The notes under the pieces are model-generated. The model had not been told where the DNA came from and searched no databases. It was given only the letters and a program-made list of their open reading frames with translations. 64,000 bases of DNA from Tragulus kanchil (lineage: Eukaryota; Chordata; Mammalia; Artiodactyla; Tragulidae). Both the position numbers and the translations under genes were made by a program. Below are positions 41,701-53,700 of the stretch, in pieces; within the stretch, counting starts at the first letter, position 1, and every line of letters starts with the position of its first letter. The stretch spans positions 176,171,501 through 176,235,500 of the forward strand of contig JAIOJX010000004.1 in assembly GCA_022376925.1 (NCBI GenBank), read 5' to 3'.

Positions 41701-44700
41701 ATAAGCGAGATTTGTGTGTGTTTACCTTTCTCCTATATGGCTCATTTCACTTGGCATAGTACCCTCTAGGGTCACGCATGCTGTCACAAAATTTCTTTTA
41801 CCGGAAGTGGAAGTGCTGAATGGGATGGCAGTTCTTAAAATTTTTTGAGGAACCTCCATATTGCTTTCCACAGTGGCTGGGCGTTGACATTCCCACCAGC
41901 GTTGTGTGAGGGTTCTTTCTTCTCCACATCCTAGGCAACGCTTGTCACACTGTTTGACATATTTCACTTGAACATGACACCCTCCAGGTCCATCACATGT
42001 CACAAATGATAAAGGGTTTCATTCTTTTTTATGGCTAGTATTTCACTGCATATACACCACATCTTTTTAGGCTGATCTAAAGTGACCAAAGGCTCATCAG
42101 GAGTTGTCTGAGGCTGGAGATGTATGGGTGAACTTCCAAAGGTGCACATTCATGGGAGATAAATCGTTCTAAAGCATTTTTAACTGGAAGGGATTTATTC
42201 ATTTACTGTTACTTTTTTAATTCAAGTATAACTGACCTAAACGCTGTGTTGGTTCCAGGTGCCCAACACAGTGCCTGGAGACTTTCCTACCTGACAGTGT
42301 CTCCAAAATAAGTCTAGCTGCATCAGCCACCAGACAGGGCCACCAGAGTGCCACTGACTACATTCCCTATGCTGTATACAGTTTATCCCTTGACTCACTT
42401 ATCTTTTATCTGAAAGTCTGTATCTCTAAGCCTCCTACTCCTATTTCATCCACCCTCCCAATTTCCACCCCTGGCAATCTCCCATTTCTTATTTATTTGT
42501 TTATTTCTTCTGGGTCTTCCTTGCTGCGGGTGGGCATTCTCTAGCTATGATGCACAGGCTCTCACTGTGGCTGCTTTCCCTGCTGCAGCTCCTGGGCTCC
42601 AGGGCAGCTGGGCTCCGTCGTCGTGGCACGCGGACGCCGTGGCCTGAAGTATGCGAACTCTTCCTGGACCAGGGATCGAACCCAGGTCTCCTGCAGGCAG
42701 ATTCTTAACCACTGGACCAGCAGGGAAGTCCTATGTTTCTGTTTTGTTTGTCCATTTGGCTTGATTTTTAGATTTCATATATAAGCGAGATTTGTGTGTG
42801 TTTACCTTTCTCCTATATGGCTCATTTCACTTGGCATAGTACCCTCTAGGGTCACGCATGCTGTCACAAAATTTCTTTTACCGGAAGTGGAAGTGCTGAA
42901 TGGGATGGCAGTTCTTAAAATTTTTTGAGGAACCTCCATATTGCTTTCCACAGTGGCTGGGCGTTGACATTCCCACCAGCGTTGTGTGAGGGTTCTTTCT
43001 TCTCCACATCCTAGGCAACGCTTGTCACACTGTTTGACATATTTCACTTGAACATGACACCCTCCAGGTCCATCACATGTCACAAATGATAAAGGGTTTC
43101 ATTCTTTTTTATGGCTAGTATTTCACTGCATATACACCACATCTTTTTTTGTGTATGTGTTCTTTTGTTTTTCTTTTTAAAATTTTATTTATTTATTTAT
43201 TTTTGGCTAGTCTGGGTTTTCACTGCTGCCGCAGGCTGTTCCCTAGTTGCAGGGAGTGGGGGCTACTCTCTAGTGGAAGTGAGCAGGCTTCTTGTTGCGG
43301 GGACTTCTCTTGTGGAACTCAGGTTCCAGGGCACATGGGCTTCAGTAGTTGCGGCCCATGGGCTCCATAGTTGCAGCTCCGAGGCTCTAGAGCACAGGCT
43401 CTGTAGTTGTGGCTCACGGGCTTAGCTGCTCCGCAGCATGTGGGATCTTCCCGGATCAGGGATCGAACTCGTGTCTCTTGCATTGGCAGGTGAACTCCTT
43501 ACCACTGAGCTGGTACCAGGGAAGCCCTACACATCTTCTTATCCATCCAACTACTTATGGGCACTCAGGTAGCTTCCATACTTTGACTACTGTGAATAAT
43601 GCTGCAATAAAAATAAGGGCGCAGATATCTTTTCAAATTGGTGTTTCTGTTTCCTTCAGAAAATACCCAGAAGGGGAACTGCTGAAGCGGATGGTGGCTC
43701 TCCTTTAAGCTGTTTTGGAGGAACCTCCCTCCGTCCTGTTCTCACCAACAATGCACCGGGCACTCTTCTCCACAGGCTCACCCACCCTTGGTATTTGTTG
43801 TCTTTCTGATTACAGCTGTTCTGACAGGTGTGACGTGACATCTCACTGTAGTTGTGATTTACATTTCCCTGATGATGACTGATGTTGAACATCTTTTCAG
43901 GTGCCTGTTGGCCATTTGTATGTCCTCTCTGGAAAAATGTCTAATCATGTCCTAGGACCATTTTTAAATTGTTGTTTGTTCTTCTGCTGCTGAATCCTAT
44001 GAGTTCTGGGCATATTTTGGACATTAACTACTTGTCAGACAAATACCATCTTCCATTTAGCAAGTGGCCCTTTTATTTTGCTGACAGTTTCTTTCACTGT
44101 GCAAAAGCTTTTTAGCTTGTTGTGGTCCTGTTTATGTTTATTTTTGTTTCTCTTGCCCGAGGAGACATATCCAAAAAAAAAAAAAAACACAAACCACAAA
44201 AAAACCACTGCTTAGATGGGTAACAGAGCACACTGCGTGCTTTCTTCCAGGAGCTGTATGGTTTCAGGTCTTACATTTAGCTCCTTAATCTGTCTTTTTT
44301 TAGATGGTGAGAAAAGTAGTCCATTTGATTCTTCTGCAAGGAGCTGTCCCATTTTCCCACCATGAGCAGGCTTCTTGTTGCGGGGACTTCTCTTGTGGAA
44401 CTCAGGTTCCAGGGCACATGGGCTTCAGTAGTTGCGGCCCATGGGCTCCATAGTTGCAGCTCCGAGGCTCTAGAGCACAGGCTCTGTAGTTGTGGCTCAC
44501 GGGCTTAGCTGCTCCGCAGCATGTGGGATCTTCCCGGATCAGGGATCGAACTCGTGTCTCTTGCATTGGCAGGTGAACTCCTTACCACTGAGCTGGTACC
44601 AGGGAAGCCCTACACATCTTCTTATCCATCCAACTACTTATGGGCACTCAGGTAGCTTCCATACTTTGACTACTGTGAATAATGCTGCAATAAAAATAAG

Positions 44701-47700
44701 GGCGCAGATATCTTTTCAAATTGGTGTTTCTGTTTCCTTCAGAAAATACCCAGAAGGGGAACTGCTGAAGCGGATGGTGGCTCTCCTTTAAGCTGTTTTG
44801 GAGGAACCTCCCTCCGTCCTGTTCTCACCAACAATGCACCGGGCACTCTTCTCCACAGGCTCACCCACCCTTGGTATTTGTTGTCTTTCTGATTACAGCT
44901 GTTCTGACAGGTGTGACGTGACATCTCACTGTAGTTGTGATTTACATTTCCCTGATGATGACTGATGTTGAACATCTTTTCAGGTGCCTGTTGGCCATTT
45001 GTATGTCCTCTCTGGAAAAATGTCTAATCATGTCCTAGGACCATTTTTAAATTGTTGTTTGTTCTTCTGCTGCTGAATCCTATGAGTTCTGGGCATATTT
45101 TGGACATTAACTACTTGTCAGACAAATACCATCTTCCATTTAGCAAGTGGCCCTTTTATTTTGCTGACAGTTTCTTTCACTGTGCAAAAGCTTTTTAGCT
45201 TGTTGTGGTCCTGTTTATGTTTATTTTTGTTTCTCTTGCCCGAGGAGACATATCCAAAAAAAAAAAAAAAACACAAACCACAAAAAAACCACTGCTTAGA
45301 TGGGTAACAGAGCACACTGCGTGCTTTCTTCCAGGAGCTTTATGGTTTCAGGTCTTACATTTAGGTCCTTAATCTGTCTATAGAGTTTATTTTGGTAGAT
45401 GGTGAGAAAAGTAGTCCATTTGATTCTTCTGCAAGGAGCTGTCCCATTTTCCCACCATCATTTACTGAAGAAGCTGTCATTTCCCCTGGGTATATTCTTG
45501 CCTCCTTTGTCACAGACTAACCGCTTAAGTATGGGTTTATTCCTGGGCGCTCTATTTTGTTCCATTGATCTATGGGTCTGTTTCGTGTCAGTACCACACT
45601 GTTTTGACCACCGAAAACAGAGGACCTGCTGTCTCCAGCTTTATTGTTCTTTCTCAAGATTGTTTTGGCTCTTTGGGGTCCTTTGTGTTTCCATATAAAC
45701 TTTAGAATTTTGTTTATCAAATCCTATGAAAAATGTCATTGGTATTTTAATGGGGATTGCGCTGAAATCTTTAGACTGCTTGCTTTGAGCATCATGGCCG
45801 CTTTAGCAGTATTAATTCTTCCAATCCATGAGCATGACGTATGGTGCCACCTGTTTGCGTCCATCACCATCACAGGGCTCCTTCAACAGTGTCTACAGGG
45901 TTTTCCCAGCATAGGCCTTTTAGCTACTTACTTAGTCAGGTTTCTTCCTTAGGTACTTTATTCTTTTCGATGGAATTGTAAATGAGATCGGTTTCTTAAT
46001 TTCTCTTTCTGATACTCTGTTGTTAGTATAGAGATGCAACAGACTTCTGTATATTAATTTTATATCCTGCAATCTTACTTAACTTATTATTAGTCTAGTA
46101 GTTTTTTGGTGGCATCTTTAGGATTTTCTATATATAGTATCATGTCATATGCAAACAGTGACAACTTTTTTCTTTCCCATTTGGACTCCTTTCACTTGCA
46201 ACTTACTATCGTGGTTATTGTGAGAGCTACCTAAGTGTACACATTTGTTAAAACTCATCATATTGTACGATACAGTAACATAGGTGTATTTTATCACATA
46301 TAAATTATACCTCCAAGTTCATTAAAGACCGTACATTGGTATGAGTCTATTTATAGAAGCTTGCCTATTCTAAAACCAAAACAATGTTTTCTCCCCATTC
46401 TACAGAGGAACTGGAGGCCGAGGGCTCCCGCCATCTCCCTGCCATTAAGGTCTTACATTTGGGTTTAACTGTCTATAGAGTTTATTTTGGTAGATGGTGA
46501 GAAAAGTAGTCCATTTGATTCTTCTGCAAGGAGCTGTCCCATTTTCCCACCATCATTTACTGAAGAAGCTGTCATTTCCCCTGGGTATATTCTTGCCTCC
46601 TTTGTCACAGACTAACCGCTTAAGTATGGGTTTATTCCTGGGCGCTCTATTTTGTTCCATTGATCTATGGGTCTGTTTCGTGTCAGTACCACACTGTTTT
46701 GACCACCGAAAACAGAGGACCTGCTGTCTCCAGCTTTATTGTTCTTTCTCAAGATTGTTTTGGCTCTTTGGGGTCCTTTGTGTTTCCATATAAACTTTAG
46801 AATTTTGTTTATCAAATCCTATGAAAAATGTCATTGGTATTTTAATGGGGATTGCGCTGAAATCTTTAGACTGCTTGCTTTGAGCATCATGGCCGCTTTA
46901 GCAGTATTAATTCTTCCAATCCATGAGCATGACGTATGGTGCCACCTGTTTGCGTCCATCACCATCACAGGGCTCCTTCAACAGTGTCTACAGGGTTTTC
47001 CCAGCATAGGCCTTTTAGCTACTTACTTAGTCAGGTTTCTTCCTTAGGTACTTTATTCTTTTCGATGGAATTGTAAATGAGATCGGTTTCTTAATTTCTC
47101 TTTCTGATACTCTGTTGTTAGTATAGAGATGCAACAGACTTCTGTATATTAATTTTATATCCTGCAATCTTACTTAACTTATTATTAGTCTAGTAGTTTT
47201 TTGGTGGCATCTTTAGGATTTTCTATATATAGTATCATGTCATATGCAAACAGTGACAACTTTTTTCTTTCCCATTTGGACTCCTTTCACTTGCAACTTA
47301 CTATCGTGGTTATTGTGAGAGCTACCTAAGTGTACACATTTGTTAAAACTCATCATATTGTACGATACAGTAACATAGGTGTATTTTATCACATATAAAT
47401 TATACCTCCAAGTTCATTAAAGACCGTACATTGGTATGAGTCTATTTATAGAAGCTTGCCTATTCTAAAACCAAAACAATGTTTTCTCCCCATTCTACAG
47501 AGGAACTGGAGGCCGAGGCTCTGCCTGCCTGAGGAACCAGACTGGAGCCACATCTCCCGACTGCCAGTGTGTACACACCACACTACTTCTTCTCGACATT
47601 TTATTTTTTGGCCACTTCTATTGATCTTTCGTCTATTGATTTCCATCCATCTTTGTTCTCTGGCCCGTGTGTGCCTCCCATCGCAGTGGCCTCTCTCGCC

Positions 47701-50700
47701 GCAGAGCACCGGCTCTGGGCACATGTGCTCCAGAGCTCCAGCTCGGCAGTTGGACACATTGGTCTCCCAGGCCAGGGATTCAACCGGCGCCCCTTGCACT
47801 GCAAGGCGGTGTCCTTACCCACTGGACCACCAGGGGAGCCCTCTTTTCAACATTTTTAAACCACCTGAAAATTTCTTCTGATTCAGATACCTATCCAATT
47901 GAAGGTATATGTCATATGGATTTTTATTTCCAAACAGAATCACATTTATAAAATATTTCAAAAATAGAGCTTTCTTAATAAAATAAAGTGGATGATACAA
48001 GAGTCTGATCAACAATGTGTGGTAGAAGAAAACTTCGTGCTTTTGAAGCCAGAAACGGCCAGTGTCAAAATACAGCACAAACCCCAGTGGTCTCCACAGG
48101 TTCCTAGGCAAATCATTAGGCTTGAGTCTCTTCTAACTAATTCCATTAAGCAACAACTGCCAGGGGCTTTCTGCCACAATTAAAGGCCCTTGGTAGGAAT
48201 GTTATCTTTAGACTACAGATCGTAATTGTTTCCCAAAGAGGACCCAGAGGCAGCCTCCGCCTAATCCAACTGATCAACCTCACAAAGTGGTCTTCGCAGG
48301 CCCATCACAGGCGAGGGAAGCAATGAGGCACCTCTAGCAACCCCTAGCTCCGAGTGACAGCTGCTGCGTGTTCCCGTTCTGGATTCAGCCCTTATTCCTC
48401 TCTGATGGGCTCTTTCAGCAAAGAACAATCAAGCCGGAGGCTGTCTCCCCCCACAGAGTCAGTCTTCTTTCTCTTTAGTCTCCAGTGTGTGCCTAATTAC
48501 ACAGAATTCTTGTTCCTCTCCAGCCCCAGGCCTCTGAGCACCTGGCCCGGACCTCTGACTGCAGTCTCCCGGGTTAACTGGAGGCCGAGGCTCTGCCTGC
48601 CTGAGGAACCAGACTGGAGCCACATCTCCCGACTGCCAGTGTGTACACACCACACTACTTCTTCTCGACATTTTATTTTTTGGCCACTTCTATTGATCTT
48701 TCGTCTATTGATTTCCATCCATCTTTGTTCTCTGGCCCGTGTGTGCCTCCCATCGCAGTGGCCTCTCTCGCCGCAGAGCACCGGCTCTGGGCACATGTGC
48801 TCCAGAGCTCCAGCTCGGCAGTTGGACACATTGGTCTCCCAGGCCAGGGATTCAACCGGCGCCCCTTGCACTGCAAGGCGGTGTCCTTACCCACTGGACC
48901 ACCAGGGGAGCCCTCTTTTCAACATTTTTAAACCACCTGAAAATTTCTTCTGATTCAGATACCTATCCAATTGAAGGTATATGTCATATGGATTTTATTT
49001 CCAAACAGAATCACATTTATAAAATATTTCAAAAATAGAGCTTTCTTAATAAAATAAAGTGGATGATACAAGAGTCTGATCAACAATGTGTGGTAGAAGA
49101 AAACTTCGTGCTTTTGAAGCCAGAAACGGCCAGTGTCAAAATACAGCACAAACCCCAGTGGTCTCCACAGGTTCCTAGGCAAATCATTAGGCTTGAGTCT
49201 CTTCTAACTAATTCCATTAAGCAACAACTGCCAGGGGCTTTCTGCCACAATTAAAGGCCCTTGGTAGGAATGTTATCTTTAGACTACAGATCGTAATTGT
49301 TTCCCAAAGAGGACCCAGAGGCAGCCTCCGCCTAATCCAACTGATCAACCTCACAAAGTGGTCTTCGCAGGCCCATCACAGGCGAGGGAAGCAATGAGGC
49401 ACCTCTAGCAACCCCTAGCTCCGAGTGACAGCTGCTGCGTGTTCCCGTTCTGGATTCAGCCCTTATTCCTCTCTGATGGGCTCTTTCAGCAAAGAACAAT
49501 CAAGCCGGAGGCTGTCTCCCCACACAGAGTCAGTCTTCTTTCTCTTTAGTCTCCAGTGTGTGCCTAATTACACAGAATTCTTGTTCCTCTCCAGCCCCAG
49601 GCCTCTGAGCACCTGGCCCGGACCTCTGACTGCAGTCTCCCCGGGGTTAACTGAGGGAGACGGGAGAGGTCCCAGGCTCGGGGGGTTTCAGAACCTCATT
49701 ACCTTTGCATCATCCAGCAGAGGGCTGCCCGGCTCAGAGTCGATGGAGTAGGGGGAGAAGCCTGCCTGGGACCCTGCGTCAGAGGCCGGAGGCGACATCA
49801 GAAGGACATTCTGATGGAAGTCATCGATCTTCAGGTCCACGTCACTGTCCACCAGGCTGCCTAGGTCGATGCCCTTCAGGAGCTCTGTAAAGAAATCTGT
49901 ACCTGGCACACAGCCCGCTGTACAGCACCCCACCTGGGCCGGGGCCGGGCTAGGAGAGGGATGCACAGCCCCTGCTCCTGCTTCACCCCCGGAGGCACCT
50001 CGCACACGCATCTGTGGACCCTCCCCAGTGCCCAGCACAGGACTTCTAACACAGACACACTCACTGTTCTTCTGGTTTGCCAGCTTCAGCACCATGTTCT
50101 CCTGGCGCAGTTTATGATTGACCTGTTGCAAGTATTTGATGTAGTCGATGGCCTTCCTCAGAACGCCAGACTTGTGCATCTGGGAAGATGGGCAAGAAAC
50201 ACAGCATCAGACCAGCCTGCTCAGGAAGGGGAGAGAAGGCCCAGAGCTCAGGTTCTGGAGAGGGAGGTGCATGACGGGTTCAGGTGCTGACTCTCCCACT
50301 AATTAGCTGTGCAACCCAGGACAAGTTACGCAGTATCTCTGAACCTCACTTTCCTCCTCTGTGAAAGAGGGATGATGACAGTCTGTGAGTCACAGGCCAG
50401 CCATGAGGGTGAAGAGAGATGACATGGATAAAGAGCTGAAACTCTGGCCTGGCACACAGTAACATTAAATATTAGCTCTTATTCCTATTTCCTACAATAA
50501 TCCTACGACCAAAACAAAGTTGAAGGAAAATAAGCGACAAACAAAAAACCAGAGAATAGTTGGATGGTCTTCTTAAGTAAAGATATGTCAGTACCTTTCA
50601 GATTTGTAGGCTACCAGGAAAACTGTATTTTCTTTCAAAACAGAGGTAAAGATAAACAGATAATAGGTACACAGAATTCTTGTTCCTCTCAGCCCCAGGC

Positions 50701-53700
50701 CTCTGAGCACCTGGCCCGGACCTCTGACTGCAGTCTCCCGGGTTAACTGAGGAGACGGGAGAGGTCCCAGGCTCGGGGGGTTTCAGAACCTCATTACCTT
50801 TGCATCATCCAGCAGAGGGCTGCCCGGCTCAGAGTCGATGGAGTAGGGGGAGAAGCCTGCCTGGGACCCTGCGTCAGAGGCCGGAGGCGACATCAGAAGG
50901 ACATTCTGATGGAAGTCATCGATCTTCAGGTCCACGTCACTGTCCACCAGGCTGCCTAGGTCGATGCCCTTCAGGAGCTCTGTAAAGAAATCTGTACCTG
51001 GCACACAGCCCGCTGTACAGCACCCCACCTGGGCCGGGGCCGGGCTAGGAGAGGGATGCACAGCCCCTGCTCCTGCTTCACCCCCGGAGGCACCTCGCAC
51101 ACGCATCTGTGGACCCTCCCCAGTGCCCAGCACAGGACTTCTAACACAGACACACTCACTGTTCTTCTGGTTTGCCAGCTTCAGCACCATGTTCTCCTGG
51201 CGCAGTTTATGATTGACCTGTTGCAAGTATTTGATGTAGTCGATGGCCTTCCTCAGAACGCCAGACTTGTGCATCTGGGAAGATGGGCAAGAAACACAGC
51301 ATCAGACCAGCCTGCTCAGGAAGGGGAGAGAAGGCCCAGAGCTCAGGTTCTGGAGAGGGAGGTGCATGACGGGTTCAGGTGCTGACTCTCCCACTAATTA
51401 GCTGTGCAACCCAGGACAAGTTACGCAGTATCTCTGAACCTCACTTTCCTCCTCTGTGAAAGAGGGATGATGACAGTCTGTGAGTCACAGGCCAGCCATG
51501 AGGGTGAAGAGAGATGACATGGATAAAGAGCTGAAACTCTGGCCTGGCACACAGTAACATTAAATATTAGCTCTTATTCCTATTTCCTACAATAATCCTA
51601 CGACCAAAACAAAGTTGAAGGAAAATAAGCGACAAACAAAAAACCAGAGAATAGTTGGATGGTCTTCTTAAGTAAAGATATGTCAGTACCTTTCAGATTT
51701 GTAGGCTACCAGGAAAACTGTATTTTCTTTCAAAACAGAGGTAAAGATAAACAGATAATAGGTAGAAAATCTACATGCCAAAGCCAAAAGATACATTCAC
51801 TGAAACACCAGAAGTACATATAGAATCAATTTCCTCTTACCCAAAGATCCAATCTGCATTTTTTCCTCTTCCCTAAAAGGTTAAAATATTGCTAGCCATT
51901 CCTGAATACAATTAAACATATGCCAAAAATGCCATCGGCTGACAAAGAGGTACACATGGTCGTGTACTTGACCACAAGTGAGCAGCCGGTGCCTATGACG
52001 TGGCAGAGGTGAGGGGGCAGGTAAGTGGAGCAGAGTCAAAGGTCCAAGCAGGCTACCTTACCAACTCCCAACAGCTAGTACTTTATAATCCTCAAATTTC
52101 AAAACACTAAGATGCTTTAATAAGAAAGTACCTCTGACTATTCCTGCATTCACCCAGCCTGGGCCTGGGTCTTCCCTAAGTCCCCACAGTGAAGGCAGTC
52201 AGGGGAGAGGATGGGGCATTCTCCCTGACACCCACCTTGGCATCGGTCCCCATGACCAGGTCCTTCAACTCGATGATTTTGTCGTTGATGGAGGAGCGGT
52301 ATCGCTTCTCAATGATGTTGTGTGTCGTTCGCCTTTCCCCTTCCTTGGGAGGCTCGAGCTGCTTGACTCCCCCAGGCACCTGCTTAATGGGCACCTTCTC
52401 CTGTCCCATCATCACAGGCATCGTGGTCAGAATGGTCCCATTGCTGCCCACCAGGGTCTAGAACACGTACGTGGGCAGAATGAGTGATCGGTGAGTCTGA
52501 GTAAAGCGATCTCAGGACATGACCCAGCGGGCCCTAGCCGCATGGCATCACCCGAAAATGCTGTGTGTGGCCTGACGCCCTTCCTGGGTTAATTAGGTCT
52601 GCAAGCTCTGGAAGCCACAGTACCTTGGGTACTGAGCCCTTCCAGAGTTAGGGCTGGCTAGTCTGTGGTACAACAGCGTTCATGTGGGTAAAGAGGAACC
52701 TCAGTGCAGGGATGCCAGAAAATTTCTAGTTTCTGCTTTGCTGTCAGCCCGTCAGCCGCCTCTGAGCTCGCACACGATGCACCAACCGCAAAACCTCCTC
52801 CTGTGTGTAACACATTTCTTCCCCTCTTGCATGGCAGGCGGGTTCTTTACCACTAGTGCCACCTGGAAAGTCCATTTTTTTTCCTTACATGATAGTGAAC
52901 TAACTTACTGCCTTTCCTTATACAATTTGACCATCAAAAAGCTCAAGGGCAGAAGTGACAATCAGAGCCATTTTATTAAATAAACACATCAACTGTGTGG
53001 GTGCCCCTTGCTGTCCCCTCCAATCTGCTTTTCCTGTTGTTTCTACTTTCACTAATTTTAGTTTTATTTTCTTCAACAAATGGCCTCAATATCCAAATGG
53101 CCAAGGAGCAACTAAGATGCTTCTCAACTTCATGAGTCACCAAGAAATAACCACAAAGTCAAAAGCACATGCTTTAAATGTACAACTTGGTGGAATTGTG
53201 ACGTGTGCATGTAGTGTGCGGGACCAATGTAACCCTCACAAGACAAAACCCTTTCTATTCCGAGAACGTTCCCTCACCTTCCCCCTCTTTGTAACACTGT
53301 CCTGACTGCTGGAACTTCATACAAATGGAATCATTCACTGGGACGCTTCGTGATCAGTATCTGGCTCAGCACACTATTGCTGAGGTTCGGCCACGTGGTT
53401 GTATATATCAGAAGTTCTTTTTGGACAGACAGTGGGTTGTTTCTACTTGGCGTTCATGAGTAACACTTACTTTTGACTTCTGATCCCTCTTTCCTGTTAG
53501 ACTCTCTTCCCACAAGATGCCGCCAGTGGCTGAGACCCAACAGCTGAAGTATGGGTGCCTTCCATCCCCCCATCCTGGAGCGCCTCCCCGCCTAGGGTCC
53601 CTCAGAAGCTAAACCTCTCCCAGCAGGACCGAAGAGGCGACGGCCCTGGGAGCGGCTACAGCCCCTCTGCTGTTCCTCCCTTGCTCCTCACAAATGCCAG

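Larger units (their letters stand above)
40985..43148. repeat. tandem duplication 9, 1084-bp unit
   Basis: 40985-42068 is repeated at 42069-43148. Copy 2 has small deletions close to its start. Confidence 0.95.
41100..46330 (-). mobile_element. old L1 fragments (ORF2 C-terminus and 3'UTR)
   Basis: Minus-strand L1 pieces interrupted by SINEs and inflated by duplications. The minus ORFs at 45517-45720 and 46612-46815 read [15 protein letters not shown] and [10 protein letters not shown], typical of the L1 ORF2 C-terminal end. The plus strand shows the usual inverse L1 3'UTR text (ctccacatcctaggcaacg, aataatgctgcaataaaa). Stops and gaps show it is dead. Confidence 0.75.
47504..49651. repeat. 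tandem duplication 12, 1072-bp unit
   Basis: 47504-48575 is repeated at 48576-49651. It starts where duplication 11 ends. Confidence 0.95.
40740..49702 (-). other. SREBF2: SREBF2 intron 7
   Basis: The longest intron as written. It is filled with an old minus-strand L1, two CHR-2-type SINEs and one young SINE, and is inflated by four to five successive ~1.1-kb duplications (41.0-51.8 kb). The real length is probably about 4.5 kb. Confidence 0.75.
49569..51764. repeat. tandem duplication 13, ~1.1-kb unit with exons 6 and 7
   Basis: 49569-50667 is repeated at 50668-51764. The start of copy 2 has single-base losses in C and G runs. Confidence 0.95.

Noticed and set aside
49703..51274. true exon duplication in SREBF2 as a new protein isoform
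   Set aside because: Introns and MIR elements are copied with the exons, unit length equals that of the 15 other duplications, and other doubled exons would break the frame.
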